Of a stretch of DNA of 64,000 bases, positions 53,796 through 63,262 are shown piece after piece. The notes under the pieces were generated by a model. That model saw nothing but the letters and a program-made list of their open reading frames with translations, had not been told where the DNA came from and made no database searches. Within the stretch, counting starts at the first letter, position 1, and every line of letters starts with the position of its first letter. This DNA is from Streptomyces sp. Ag109_O5-10 (lineage in GTDB: Bacteria; Actinomycetota; Actinomycetes; Streptomycetales; Streptomycetaceae): positions 186,001 through 250,000 of the forward strand of contig NZ_FNTQ01000001.1 of NCBI RefSeq assembly GCF_900105755.1. The letters run 5' to 3'. A program made the translations under genes and the position numbers.

Positions 53796-54161
53796 ATGGA
53801 CTGGTTCTGGTGGGTTCTCATCGTCTTCTGGACGGGTGGCTTCGCGTGGGCAGCTGACAACGTCCGCACCGCACTGCGTAATCGGCATGAGCGCAAGTTG
53901 CAGTTGCTGGAGGTGGCGAGACAGGAACGTTTGGCCGTCGATGCAGCGAACAAGTCTCCGGAGCCAGTGTGCGGATGCACGCACCATCTCGCCAAACACG
54001 ACAAGCAGGGCCGGTGCCACGAGCGCGTCGAGGTGCCAGTGGCCTGGGATGAGAACAAGAAGCCGCTGCGTTACGAGGCTGGTCAGTGCAACTGTCAGCA
54101 GTATGTGGGACCGCAGCCTCTGTCTCAGGTGTTCGCGGAGGACCTGACCGACCTCGCCTGA
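53796..54161 (+). CDS. Membrane-anchored Cys/His-rich protein, 121 aa
   Basis: One N-terminal transmembrane helix (WFWWVLIVFWTGGFAWAA), a charged helix, then a candidate metal-binding module: VCGCTHHLAKHDKQGRCHER and, 25 residues on, CNCQQYVGP. The CxC...HH...H...C and CxC spacing suggests zinc. Similar small proteins occur in Streptomyces mobile elements and chromosomes, without known function. ATG 53796 follows GGGGGAGGGG. Confidence 0.75.
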   Translation: MDWFWWVLIVFWTGGFAWAADNVRTALRNRHERKLQLLEVARQERLAVDAANKSPEPVCGCTHHLAKHDKQGRCHERVEVPVAWDENKKPLRYEAGQCNCQQYVGPQPLSQVFAEDLTDLA

Positions 54162-54188
54162 CCAGGATGGCGAGGCCAGTCGCCGTAC

Positions 54189-54550
54189 ATGACACTGGGA
54201 CAGTTGATCGCCAGTGCGATGAGGGATTCCCGGCGGCTCTCTTCGTTCCCTCCGGTGGCCTCATGGGCTGGGACGGTGTTCCCCCCGCTGCGGCTGGTCG
54301 CCGACGAGGACGACGAGGCGGGGCCGCGGTTGTGCCGCGGGTACGGTGGTCCGCTCATGCCATCAGCGAAGGCTCGTCCGCTTGCCGGTCCAGGCACTGG
54401 CGGCGGATGCGGCGGGCGAGGACCGAGGCGGTGCGGGCCGGCATGACGGCCAGCTGCCCGGACTGCGGAACGTCGTGGACGGTCGGCCTCGAACGTCCTG
54501 CCTCCGCAACGTACTGCTCTCCCGCCTGCCGCAAAAGGCATCGTCGATGA
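54189..54550 (+). pseudogene. Zinc-ribbon small protein, probably frameshifted
   Basis: The last 35 codons encode a clean Cys4 module, CPDCGTSWTVGLERPASATY then CSPACRKRHRR. The preceding RRARTEAVRAG and an earlier frame with GPRLCRGYGGPLMPSAKAR suggest a two-ribbon protein split by a shift near 54390. A short product from ATG 54443 with only the last ribbon is possible. Confidence 0.45.
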
Positions 54551-54614
54551 GTCCTCCACCCGCGTCGACATCACCGAGACGCACGCGACAGGTGACCACC
54601 AGTCCCCGCCGGGG

Positions 54615-55142
54615 TCAGGCGGCAGCTGCGCGGAGGTCCGCTGCCGTCAGCAGCGACAGCAGTGCGATGCCCTCGGCCGCGAGGGCATCGGCACCGCCTT
54701 GCTCCCGGTCGATCACGCACAGAGCCTCATGCACCTCAGCCCCCAGGCCACGCAGGTCCGCGGTCGACAGCACGATCTGTCCTCCGCTGGTGACCACATC
54801 CTCAACGACCAGTACCCGGCGTCCCTCGATGTCGGCGCCTTCGGCGAGACGGCAAGTGCCATATGGCTTGGCCTGCTTGCGCACGAACGCGCAAGGCAGG
54901 CCGGTGTGTCGGCCGAGCGCGGTCACCACCGGGATGCCGCCCATCTCAAGCCCGGCCAAGACCTCGGTGCCAGAGGGCACCAGCGGAGCCATCTGCCGGG
55001 CGATGTCATCCATCAGGACCGGATCCCCCTCGAACCGGTACTTGTCGAAGTACTCCGTGGCAGTACGTCCGGACCGGAGCGTGAACTGCCCGGTCAGATG
55101 GGAGACGGCATGGATGCGCTGAGCAAGATCGGAATGTGTCAC
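54615..55142 (-). CDS. pyrE: Orotate phosphoribosyltransferase
   Basis: 175 residues. The PRPP-binding motif is RRVLVVEDVVTSGGQIV; the N-terminal part has GQFTLRSGRTATEYFDKYRF and the catalytic-loop Lys region FVRKQAKPYGTCRLAEGADI. It converts orotate and PRPP to OMP in pyrimidine synthesis. Streptomyces usually carry a housekeeping pyrE elsewhere; whether this is the sole copy cannot be seen here. GTG 55142 has a weak ribosome site. It is not in a pyr operon, and neighbours are unrelated. Confidence 0.88.
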   Translation of the reverse strand: MTHSDLAQRIHAVSHLTGQFTLRSGRTATEYFDKYRFEGDPVLMDDIARQMAPLVPSGTEVLAGLEMGGIPVVTALGRHTGLPCAFVRKQAKPYGTCRLAEGADIEGRRVLVVEDVVTSGGQIVLSTADLRGLGAEVHEALCVIDREQGGADALAAEGIALLSLLTAADLRAAAA

Positions 55143-55423
55143 AGGCGTTCAGTCTTCCATCTGCCCGCCATGGCCAGGACACCGACTCCCTCCCGGGCCT
55201 CAAGCCATCGGCCATCACTGTCGACAGCGACACCCTGAGCAAGAAGCCGACACTCAGTGGTTGGCTGTCCTCGCCGTCTGCTGTCTGTTCCATACCGGTT
55301 CGCCCCGCTCGTTCCGGAGGCACGGAAAAGTGGAGGCGCCCCTTTGTCTCGTCTGGGATGATCACGGCAGCACATCCAGATCAGCGTCGCGGCTGTCAGG
55401 CCGCGGGGCAGAAGGACGGCACC

Positions 55424-56041
55424 ATGACAACCGAGGCGGGTGTGGAAACGACGGATCTGGCCCACGCGCGTATCCCCGACACCGGCGTCGGCGGAACGGT
55501 CATCTTGCTCAACGGCACGTCCAGCTCCGGCAAGACCAGCATCGCCCGGGAACTTCTCGACATCCTCGACGGAACGTGGTTCCACATTCCCGTGGACGCC
55601 TTCCACGCCATGCGTTGCAAACGCGAGATACCGGACGATGATCTCCAGGCTGAGATCGACCGCACCGCAAAGGGCTTCCACCGCGCTGTCGCCGGCATGG
55701 CCGCAAGTGGCAACAACCTCGTCGTCGACTACCTGTTCAGCCGCCGCTGGCGGCTACTGGACCTCCTCGACTTGCTCGCACCCGAAGACACGCTGCTGGT
55801 GGGCGTCCGCTGTCCGCTGTCCGAGCTGGAACGCCGCGAGATCGAGCGCGGTGACCGACAACCGGGACTGGCTGCCATGCAATACAGCCAGGTGCACTCC
55901 CACGAACTGCATGACCTCGACGTCGACACCAGCCTCTACAGCCCGCGGGAATGTGCCCTTCGCATCCGCGACTTCCTGCCGGACCGACCACGTCCCACCG
56001 CCTTTGAAACGCTCCGGCAGACACTACGGACGCCGAAATGA
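55424..56041 (+). CDS. Chloramphenicol phosphotransferase-like kinase
   Basis: 205 residues of the CPT family of P-loop kinases. The Walker A loop is LLNGTSSSGKTSIARELLDI; the substrate-side Asp is in HIPVDAFHAM; VVDYLFSRRWRLLDLL and VRCPLSELERREIERGDRQP give the LID-like region. The S. venezuelae enzyme phosphorylates the 3-hydroxyl of chloramphenicol and gives self-resistance. Homologues are widespread and many have no tested substrate, so a role in resistance is inference. ATG 55424 follows AGAAGGA. It is divergent from pyrE. Confidence 0.82.
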   Translation: MTTEAGVETTDLAHARIPDTGVGGTVILLNGTSSSGKTSIARELLDILDGTWFHIPVDAFHAMRCKREIPDDDLQAEIDRTAKGFHRAVAGMAASGNNLVVDYLFSRRWRLLDLLDLLAPEDTLLVGVRCPLSELERREIERGDRQPGLAAMQYSQVHSHELHDLDVDTSLYSPRECALRIRDFLPDRPRPTAFETLRQTLRTPK

Positions 56042-56111
56042 CCAACCAGCCCTGCTCCTTGAAGCAACCACTCCGAGGAACAGAGACTTCTGCATCGGAT
56101 AAATTCTCACC

Positions 56112-56845
56112 CGAGAGCGTTGGTCCCGCTCCCTTCAGACCTCCAAGGGCGTGCAGGATCTCGTAGGCAAACGGGAGGGACGCCACCGTGCGTCCGGAAT
56201 CCCGGCGGGCTGCTGCGTACTGCTCGAAGTCCTCAACTTCCAGTTCGAGCAGCTCCTTTCCCGTGACGGTGGCCACGCGCGTGAGCAAGTTGAGGGCCTC
56301 GGCGCCGTACTCGTCGCAGCCGCCCCGCCCCTCGGCCTGGCGCCGCAGCCGGGCGAACACCTCAGTCTGGTTGTGGCGCCGGTAGGCGTCGTAGACCCCG
56401 AGCAGGCGGCTGCCGCACAACCACGCGTAGGACGGCTGGAGCGTGCGGAGCACGATCAGCGTGCCGAGACCAGCGGTGAGCCGGCATCGTTGGGACTGAG
56501 TCAGCCCTGGCGGGCCCCACTGATTCCCAATGGCGTCGGAGCCGCTCAGCAGCCAAGCCAGCGGTCGTGCCAGGTTTCACCGGGGAACTGTCCGAGCCAG
56601 TCCAGGACACGGGCCATCGCACGGTTCTGCCGGGACCGCTGCTGAGCGGTCGGCTCGACCAGCAGAGCCCGCGCCAGTTCGACCAGCATGGCCCGGGAAG
56701 CGCACTCTCGCCCAGGAATCTGCTGCCCTGTAGGCCGCTCCGGCAGCCGGGGTCCGATCAGAACCCCGGGGTCACGGACACTGGCCGGAGTGCGGCCGGT
56801 TCGTCCGTGCGAGCGGCCATCATGCGCTTCCGCACACGTCGGCAA
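56112..56845 (-). pseudogene. Tyrosine recombinase N-terminal relic
   Basis: Reading leftward: RAMLVELARALLVEPTAQQR, VLDWLGQFPGETWHDRW, then after a 1-nt shift near 56555 LSGSDAIGNQWGPPGL and AWLCGSRLLGVYDAYRRHNQ, VTGKELLELEVEDFEQYAAA. This is the N-terminal region of large actinobacterial site-specific recombinases. It ends at GGLKGAGPTLSG near 56120, before the catalytic domain. The catalytic-domain relic that lies before it on this strand is of the same type. Confidence 0.5.
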
Positions 56846-57815
56846 GGTCGTCCGGATCGTAGGACCAGCCCGGCAGCGGGCGCGGCGGCGGCTTGGGCCG
56901 GGTGTAGTGCTCGTGGACCTTTGCGATCACCTCGTCCGTCCGAGGGCGTAGGTAACCACTGGTGGTGATCCGCCGGTGCCGCATCACCTGCTGGGCGTCG
57001 ACCAGGCTCAATCCGGGGTCGTCGACCAGCCGCTCACACAGGGTGTACCCCAGGTCGTGCAGGCAGATGTTCGCACCGATCCGCGTGTTGATCCGGTTCA
57101 GCACGGCCCATAGGCCAGCGGCCGCAACAGCACGCGTCGGGTCCACCACACGGGCTCAGGTGGCTCGGGCCGAAGTCCTTCTGGGGCCAACTCGCCCAGG
57201 TGGACAGCCAGCCAGGCGAACGCCTCCGGTGAAACGGGGCCAGCCTGCTTCACTCCGCCCAGTCCCTTGGACTGCTCGTAGATGCGGCCTTCGCCGGGAT
57301 GCATGTCACCGATCGTCATCCCCAGCGTCTCCGCCCCCTCGCCCCGCTGGACAGAAACATCGAGAACAGGGCGCGGTCCCGGTTGCAGTCGAGCGCAGCG
57401 AACAGATCCTCGATCACGTCGTCCGGAACAGCCCGAGGCTCAGGATAGGTCTGCTTTTGACGGTAGGCGCCGCGGCGGTGCAGCCGGAACGCCTCCAGCG
57501 GGTTGTGATGGGCCTCGATCCGGCGGCCGTGGCGGCCCTGCGGGCGCACCGTCGAGACGACAGGACCGTGCCCCGCCCGCACGTGACGGTCGTAGAAGGC
57601 GGAGACCACCGAGAGCGCGTGGTTGATAGTCGCCGGTGCGTATCCCTCGCGCAGGTACGGCTTGCCGGTGCGCGCATTCACCGACCCAGGAACCGGCGCC
57701 TCTTGACGGCGGCGATCGCGGGCCGGGTTGTGGCGTGCGCGCAGCCACAGCACGAAGTCCCGTACATCAATGCGCTGGGCGCGGTTCCACCCCCAGCGAA
57801 GGGAGCACCTGGGAA
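56820..57815 (-). pseudogene. Tyrosine recombinase catalytic-domain relic
   Basis: The N-terminal core-binding part reads LREGYAPATINHALSVVSAF, VSAFYDRHVRAGHGP, DLFAALDCNRDRALFSMFLS. After a shift near 57330 comes MTIGDMHPGEGRIYEQSKG, then after another near 57110 AVLNRINTRIGANICLHDLG. The family box HDLRHT is HDLGYT here, losing the second catalytic Arg. The QQVMRHRRITTSGYLRPR box keeps His and a Tyr. Two frameshifts plus the active-site loss make it inactive. Confidence 0.7.
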
Positions 57816-57817
57816 AC

Positions 57818-58138
57818 TTATTCGAGGAACCGCGCGTTCGGCCCGAGCACCAGCACACCGCGCGCGGCCGCTCCAGGGAGCGCGTACAGCGCATACGCCG
57901 CCCGGTGGAGCGCAACCACTGTCTTGCCTGTATCGGGGCCGCCCTGCACCACCGTCACCCCCCGATGCGCAGACCGGACGATCGCGTCCTGCTCCGCCTG
58001 CAGTGTCGCCGCCGCACGGATCCGCCCCGTGCGGTGCGCCTCCAGCGCTTCGCGCAGCGGACCATCGCCGACGATGCCGCCGACTGCGGCCGACGATCCG
58101 TCTAGGAACTCGGGGCTCACCCCCCGGTCGCGGCCCAA
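57818..58138 (-). pseudogene. HelD/HelR-type helicase fragment
   Basis: About 100 residues: REALEAHRTGRIRAAATLQA then EQDAIVRSAHRGVTVVQGGP and the Walker A region GPDTGKTVVALHRAAYALY, ending LVLGPNARFLE. This matches the start of the ATPase domain of actinobacterial HelD-like RNA-polymerase-recycling helicases, where the loop is normally GPGTGKT. Both ends are cut: the left junction runs straight into the recombinase relic. Confidence 0.65.
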
Positions 58139-58144
58139 TCTGAC

Positions 58145-58612
58145 TCAGTCGACCGCTTCCACGTACGCCGCCAGATTCGCCAGCGAGGAGGCGATCCCGG
58201 CCTCGTGGACCGCTTGCTCGATGCCAGGTGGCACGTCCGTGGCGGTGACGGTCACCTCGGTTCCGTCACCGACGGCAACGAGGTGCCAGGTCATCGTCAT
58301 GGTGCCCGCGTACGAGGGGTCGTCGGCCTCGAACACGGCCCTCTGCACAACGCGCTCCGGCGGCGCCAGCTCCGCGAACCCGACGTCGACGACATCCGTC
58401 GCATCTGAAGTCTTGCCGGGGCTGTCGACGGGGTCGAGGTAGGTGAGGACCATCCGGAATCCGCCACCAGGCCGGGGATCCCACCGCTCGACCCGCCCGC
58501 GCATGCCTTCCGGCGGCAGCCAGGCCTCGAGGGACTCCCGGTCGAGGAGAGCCCCGTAGACAGTCGCCGGTGGTGCCGCGATAACCCGGCTGGCGCGGTC
58601 GGTCCTACTCAT
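58145..58612 (-). CDS. SRPBCC (AHSA1-type) domain protein
   Basis: 155 residues of the START-like fold: SRVIAAPPATVYGALLDRES then LEAWLPPEGMRGRVERWDPR, GGGFRMVLTYLDP, and the last helix GIEQAVHEAGIASSLANLAA. These proteins bind hydrophobic ligands in a helix-grip pocket; the role here is unknown. ATG 58612. The stop falls 7 bp from the helicase fragment, so it survived the rearrangement intact. Confidence 0.88.
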   Translation of the reverse strand: MSRTDRASRVIAAPPATVYGALLDRESLEAWLPPEGMRGRVERWDPRPGGGFRMVLTYLDPVDSPGKTSDATDVVDVGFAELAPPERVVQRAVFEADDPSYAGTMTMTWHLVAVGDGTEVTVTATDVPPGIEQAVHEAGIASSLANLAAYVEAVD

Positions 58613-58759
58613 GGCCCGAGTCTAGGTGTTCCGCCGAGCACGTCCTCCTTGAATGACCAACCGAAGAAGCCCCGTCACCCTCGCCCACTGAACAGCCGTC
58701 CGGTCCGTCACCACGGCGGTCACGGGTGCGTGGCCTTGTTCACAAGAGCGCGCTCTGGC

Positions 58760-59185
58760 TCAATTCCTGTGGCGCTCACCGGCGGACAGTGCCTCGGCAA
58801 GTCGCGCGGGCGGGTCGCCGACGAATCGATGCTGCGACTGGCCGGTCGGCCAGGTGGAAATGCCGTCGTCGGGCCATCGAGGAACGACGTGGAAGTGCAG
58901 ATGGCGTACCGACTGTTCTGAACCCGGACCGCTCGCGTTGAGGACGTTCACCCCTGTCGCGTTCAAACCGACGCGCATGGCCCTTGCCAGACGCTGGACC
59001 AGGTCGACCGTCTCGGCCAGCACCTCGGCGGGTGTGTCGAAGACGTCGGCGTGATGAGCCGTCGGCACCACCAGGGTGTGCCCCGGAGCGAGCGGGTCGA
59101 GCGGGGTGAAAGCGCAGGTGGAGGGTTCACGAACTACCCACTGCGCACCGTCTTCGCGGATGAGCCGGCAGAAGGGGCACGACAT
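58760..59185 (-). CDS. HIT-family nucleotide hydrolase
   Basis: 141 residues. MSCPFCRLIREDGAQWVVRE opens with the zinc-type CxxC of the family; LDPLAPGHTLVVPTAHH follows, and the His triad is SVRHLHFHVVPRW. HIT proteins hydrolyse or transfer nucleotidyl groups such as AMP-lysine or dinucleoside polyphosphates. ATG 59185 starts exactly at the conserved N-terminus, although the frame is open to 59341. Confidence 0.9.
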   Translation of the reverse strand: MSCPFCRLIREDGAQWVVREPSTCAFTPLDPLAPGHTLVVPTAHHADVFDTPAEVLAETVDLVQRLARAMRVGLNATGVNVLNASGPGSEQSVRHLHFHVVPRWPDDGISTWPTGQSQHRFVGDPPARLAEALSAGERHRN

Positions 59186-59535
59186 ATGGGCCACCCTGCC
59201 ACAAGCCGGCGGTTGGAAAAACAGGCACGCTCCGAGTTCGCGGCGCCACGGAAGTTGAGCCAGCCCCCGAGAACGAGCAGCGACTGTCCACCGGTTCGGA
59301 AGGCGCCAGGCGAGCCACAGAGTTCGAACTGAGCGTCTCAAGCACGCATGGATGGTGCGCCCGCCCGAGCCGGCTACCGGATCAGGCGACAGGTGAGTTC
59401 GTCGAGGATCGCCGGCCCCAGGGCGCCCGGCTGTTCCACGGCAAAGAACATCGCCTCGAATGCATCCATAAGGGATGAATAGGTGGAATTCGCTGTGGTA
59501 CCTCGACAGGACACGCCACAGATCGGAGCACCCCC
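59186..59535. other. Intergenic gap
   Basis: No supported gene. A short reverse frame ending at 59374 (MDAFEAMFFAVEQPGALGPA) reads acceptably as protein but is only about 31 residues, with no family match. Confidence 0.3.
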
Positions 59536-59799
59536 ATGGTGATCAAGAAGATGCACGAATTGGGCATCCGCAGCGAGCACGCCTACCTGGCCGGCTTGTC
59601 ATCCATCGGTCTCAGCTTCGCGTCCTGGCTCACCAGCCTCAAAGCCGAACAGGCCGGCATCGAGCGAGCCGACCGGTGGGGAATCTTCGTCGGCGAGTGG
59701 GCACCGACGTTCATAGGCCTCGGCCTGGCACTTTCCCATTACGAACAGCAGGAGGGCTCCCTCAACGGCTCCCTGCACTCGGTGAAGCAGGCAAGCTGA
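59536..59799 (+). CDS. Small membrane protein, 87 aa
   Basis: Two hydrophobic segments are visible (AYLAGLSSIGLSFASWL and APTFIGLGLALSHY) separated by a charged loop (KAEQAGIERADRWGIFVGEW). ATG 59536 has GGAG about 8 nt upstream. It resembles short membrane proteins common in Streptomyces; function unknown. Confidence 0.65.
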   Translation: MVIKKMHELGIRSEHAYLAGLSSIGLSFASWLTSLKAEQAGIERADRWGIFVGEWAPTFIGLGLALSHYEQQEGSLNGSLHSVKQAS

Positions 59800-59916
59800 C
59801 CCGCTCGTCCGCTGAGCAGCCGCCGGCCCGTCACCACGGCGGATTGGGCGACGGGCCGGACAGGGGGCCACGGTACGCAGCCGCGGCCGACGGTGTGCTT
59901 CGGCGGTCGCCGGTGG

Positions 59917-60200
59917 CTAGGCGCTGCGCCTGCGCTTGCGGGCCGCCACCTTCTTGGTCGTCGCCTTCTTCACGGCGGCCGCCTTCTCCCCGGTCGTCTC
60001 CTGCGCGGTGCTCTTGGCCGGATCTTCGCCCGCACATCATGGACCTGCGCTTCAGTGCCGGGGTCCTCGCCGCGCGAAGCCTTCGCCTTGTCCGCGGCCT
60101 CCTGCAAGGCGGCCATCAGATCGAGGCCGTGACCACCGGCTTGTCCGGCTCCGGCGCCTCGGGCAGTTCGCGGTCCTCGCGTTTCGCCTCTCGGCATGCC
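59917..60200 (-). pseudogene. Ku DNA-end-binding protein C-terminal relic
   Basis: Reading leftward: KREDRELPEAPEPDKPVV, after a shift DLMAALQEAADKAKASRGED, and after another shift KKATTKKVAARKRRRSA with a stop. This matches the C-terminal end of bacterial Ku (E..P....V.DLM.AL..S....) and its Lys/Ala-rich tail. The DNA-binding ring domain is absent. Confidence 0.6.
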
Positions 60201-60384
60201 GGGCTTCGCCGACATCGCCAACCGCACCACCGCTACATCGACGGACCAGCACCCTCACTGACATCCATGGTCGCCACGAAGCCGAACTACTTACGCTCCG
60301 ACCCACGCGCAGCGCCTTCGCGCTTCCCGCAGGTGAGCGAGCTGACACCGTCGCCTTGCTCGATCGGCGTCTGCCCGAGCCGCG

Positions 60385-60783
60385 CAACCCCTGGGCTCTG
60401 GACGCAACCTCTACGTCGACGTTGACGATAAGCGGACCAGCCGCCTCCATCCCGACTGGGATCCCGAGGATGTGGCCATCCTCGAGGTGCCACCGGACAT
60501 CACCCCACTTGGGCGGTGCAGATCGACGTCTCCGGGCGGATCGACGGCACCGCAGCGGTTCACCAGATGATCGCTCCGCTGCTTCAGCTTGGAGGCGTGG
60601 CAACGGACGACTACACCCCCCGCCCATGGCCCCTGCCGGAAATCCTGTCTGGAGCAGTGGTCGACGGCCTCTGCTTCTTCGGCTTCCGCGGATACCACGA
60701 ACTCAACCGCGACGCGGGCGTTTCTGACCCGATCACCTCACCAGCGGGAGTTCGGGGAACTCATGCCGCCGGGTATGTCGTGA
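60385..60783 (+). pseudogene. Unknown protein, two frameshifts
   Basis: Frame one gives GRNLYVDVDDKRTSRLHPDW then DPEDVAILEVPPDITP. Frame two, from about 60515, gives WAVQIDVSGRIDGTAAVHQM, IAPLLQLGGVATDDYTPRPW and VVDGLCFFGFRGYHELNRDA. Frame three ends SPHQREFGELMPPGMS. The protein is well preserved apart from the shifts. I do not recognise it. Confidence 0.5.
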
Positions 60784-60852
60784 AGATCGCGTCGGTGCGA
60801 GTCCCGGCGTACGGCGCAGCCGGGTCCGCGTCCCCTGTCGGCCCGGGTCGTG

Positions 60853-61431
60853 TCAGTGCGGATCGGGCTCGGTGTTCTCGTTGAGAGCCGCGCGTGCGGC
60901 CTGGAGCAGTTCTTCGGAGATCGGGTTGCCCCGGGTGGCGCGGGCGAGGACAAGGGCGCCGACCATGGTGCACAGCTGGGCCATGCCGTCGTCGTCGCCG
61001 GTGGCCAGCCGGGCGGCACGGTTGCGTACCCCCTTGACGTAGACGTCCTGGGCGCGGGCTGTCTGCTCGGGCTCGCGCCCCAGGTCCGCAGCGAATCCGG
61101 AGACGGGGCAGCCGTCCGCGGGGTGGTCGCGGTGCCAGAGCGACAGGTAGTCCTCGATCAGCGCCCGACGGGCGGCGTCGCGCTCCCCGGCGGACTCCTC
61201 GAATCGCATCGCCGAGTGCGCCGCCTGCTCGGCGAAGGCGTGGGCGATGGCCTCGTCGACCAGGTCCTCCTTGGAGGCGAACTGCTTGTAGAACCCGCCG
61301 TGGGTGAGCCCGGCGGCCTTCATCAGATCGGCGACGCTGACCGTGGTGCCCTTCTCGCGGAACATCCGGGAGGCGGTGGCCACGACACGCTGCCGGTTCT
61401 CCTGTGCCTGTGCCTGGGACACGCGGCCCAT
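60853..61431 (-). CDS. TetR-family regulator
   Basis: 192 residues. HTH: RVVATASRMFREKGTTVSVA, DLMKAAGLTHGGFYKQFASK. The C-terminal domain has GCPVSGFAADLGREPEQTAR, the pattern of TetR regulators that sense thiol-reactive compounds or drugs through a conserved Cys. ATG 61431. Divergent from the MFS exporter, with two related operators between. Confidence 0.92.
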   Translation of the reverse strand: MGRVSQAQAQENRQRVVATASRMFREKGTTVSVADLMKAAGLTHGGFYKQFASKEDLVDEAIAHAFAEQAAHSAMRFEESAGERDAARRALIEDYLSLWHRDHPADGCPVSGFAADLGREPEQTARAQDVYVKGVRNRAARLATGDDDGMAQLCTMVGALVLARATRGNPISEELLQAARAALNENTEPDPH

Positions 61432-61447
61432 GCGATCACTTCCCTCA

Positions 61448-61503
61448 GATAGATGTCGCTTGCCATCTATCGTATCTCTGATTTAGATTTCGAGTGACAT
61501 CTA
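61448..61503. promoter_or_regulatory. Two operators, TAGATG-N8-CATCTA type
   Basis: GATAGATG-N8-CATCTATC at 61448-61471 is a perfect 24-bp dyad. A second, TAGAT-N10-ATCTA, at 61484-61503 keeps the same half-site geometry. The region is AT-rich and probably covers both promoters. Confidence 0.8.
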
Positions 61504-61615
61504 TTTACGGCGAGGTGTCCTGGCCGGCCAGGAGGGCTCTCTCCTGCCTCCCGGCGGCTGCGGCCGACGGCCTCCGCTCGACATCACAGAACCATCGACA
61601 GCTCTGGAGACCCTT

Positions 61616-63262
61616 GTGGCATCACCGCCCGCCCCCACCGGTTCCCCGACACCCGGAAACTCCACCCCATCCGGGCCGCCTGCCGGGCGCCGAAGCGTCT
61701 CCGAGAAGGTGCACCGCCGGCGCTGGGCGATCCTGACCGTGCTCTCGTGCAGCCTTCTGGTGGTGATGCTGGACAACTCGATCCTCAACGTGGCGATGAA
61801 GACGATCGCCCAGCCCGCCCCCGCCGGCCTCGGCTCCACCCAGGCCCAGCTGGAGTGGGCGGTCAACTCCTACACACTGGTCTTCGCCGGTCTGCTCTTC
61901 ACCGCGGGTCTGCTCGGTGACCGGCTCGGCCGCAAGAAGGTACTGCTCTTCGGCATGGCAGTGTTCGGTGTGGGATCCGTACTGTCCGCGCTGTCAGACT
62001 CCTCCGGGCAGCTCATCACCTTCCGCGCGGTGATGGGCTTCGGCGGCGCCTTCATCCTGCCCGCCACCCTCGCGATCATCATGAACGTCTTCGAGCCCGC
62101 GGAGCAGCCCAAGGCCATCGGCATCTGGACGGGCGTGGTCGGATTCGCCATAGCCGCCGGACCCATAGCCGGCGGCATCCTGCTGGAGCACTTCTGGTGG
62201 GGCTCGGTCTTCCTGGTCAACGTGCCGGTCGTCGTCGCCGCGATGGTGGCGATGGTGGCGATCGTCCCCGACTCCAGGGACCCCAGGCCCGGCCGCCTCG
62301 ACCCGGTCGGGGTGCTGCTGTCGATCGCCGGTCTGGCACTGCTGGTCTACGGCATCATCAAGGGTGGCCAGCTGGGCGACTTCACCCGGCCCGAGTCCTG
62401 GGCCACGATCCTCGGCGGCCTGGCGGTCCTCGCCGGCTTCGTCGGGTACGAGGCACGCAGCGAGCACCCGGCCCTCGACGTCGGCTACTTCCGCAACCGG
62501 CGGTTCTCCGCGTCCGTCGCCGCCATCGGCCTGGTCTTCTTCGCTCTCATGGGCGTCACGTTCTTCAGCGTCTTCTACAACCAGAGCGTGCGGGGCTACA
62601 GCGTCCTGCAGTCCGGTCTGCTCGTGCTGCCGCTGGCCGCCTCCCAGATGTTCTTCGCCCCGCGGGCCCGTCTGGTCGTGGCCCGCTACGGCGCCCGGGC
62701 CGTCTGTGCCACCGGCCTCCTCCTGACCGCCACGGCCTTCGCCGGCTTCCTGCTGCTCGGCCAGGACACCCCCATCTGGGTTCTGGAGGTGCTGTTCTTC
62801 CTGATGGGCGCGGGCATGGCCCATGTGATGCCGCCCGCCACCGTCATGATCATGTCGTCACTGCCGCGGGAGAAGGCCGGCTCCGGATCCGCCATCAACA
62901 ACACCTTCCGGCAGGTCGGCGGGGCCATGGGCGTCGCCGTGCTCGGATCACTGCTGTCCACCACCTACCGCAACGGCATCCAAGGGCACCTGGGCGTACT
63001 GCCCGCCTCCGACCGGCACATCGCAGGCGAATCCCTCCAGGCCACCCTGGCCGTCGCCGAGAGGATGGGCCCGGCCGGCCAGACGCTGGTACGGCCCGCG
63101 GACGACGCCTTCATCCACGCCATGCACCTCACCGCGATCGGGTCGGCAGCAGTCGCCGTGGCCGGCGCGGCCGTCGTACTGGCCTTCCTGCCGGGCAAGG
63201 GGCCCGCCCCGGCCACCGGCGGTGACAAGCCCCGGCACCAGGCCGCAGGCCCCCAAAAATGA
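61616..63262 (+). CDS. DHA2-type MFS drug exporter
   Basis: 548 residues with fourteen predicted transmembrane helices. The start of TM1 carries the DHA2 pattern [20 protein letters not shown]; motif A is [14 protein letters not shown]; motif C-like [20 protein letters not shown] follows. The QacA/EmrB family exports lipophilic cations and antibiotics in exchange for protons. GTG 61616 has GGAG 7 nt upstream. Repression by the divergent TetR protein is likely. Confidence 0.93.
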   Translation: MASPPAPTGSPTPGNSTPSGPPAGRRSVSEKVHRRRWAILTVLSCSLLVVMLDNSILNVAMKTIAQPAPAGLGSTQAQLEWAVNSYTLVFAGLLFTAGLLGDRLGRKKVLLFGMAVFGVGSVLSALSDSSGQLITFRAVMGFGGAFILPATLAIIMNVFEPAEQPKAIGIWTGVVGFAIAAGPIAGGILLEHFWWGSVFLVNVPVVVAAMVAMVAIVPDSRDPRPGRLDPVGVLLSIAGLALLVYGIIKGGQLGDFTRPESWATILGGLAVLAGFVGYEARSEHPALDVGYFRNRRFSASVAAIGLVFFALMGVTFFSVFYNQSVRGYSVLQSGLLVLPLAASQMFFAPRARLVVARYGARAVCATGLLLTATAFAGFLLLGQDTPIWVLEVLFFLMGAGMAHVMPPATVMIMSSLPREKAGSGSAINNTFRQVGGAMGVAVLGSLLSTTYRNGIQGHLGVLPASDRHIAGESLQATLAVAERMGPAGQTLVRPADDAFIHAMHLTAIGSAAVAVAGAAVVLAFLPGKGPAPATGGDKPRHQAAGPQK

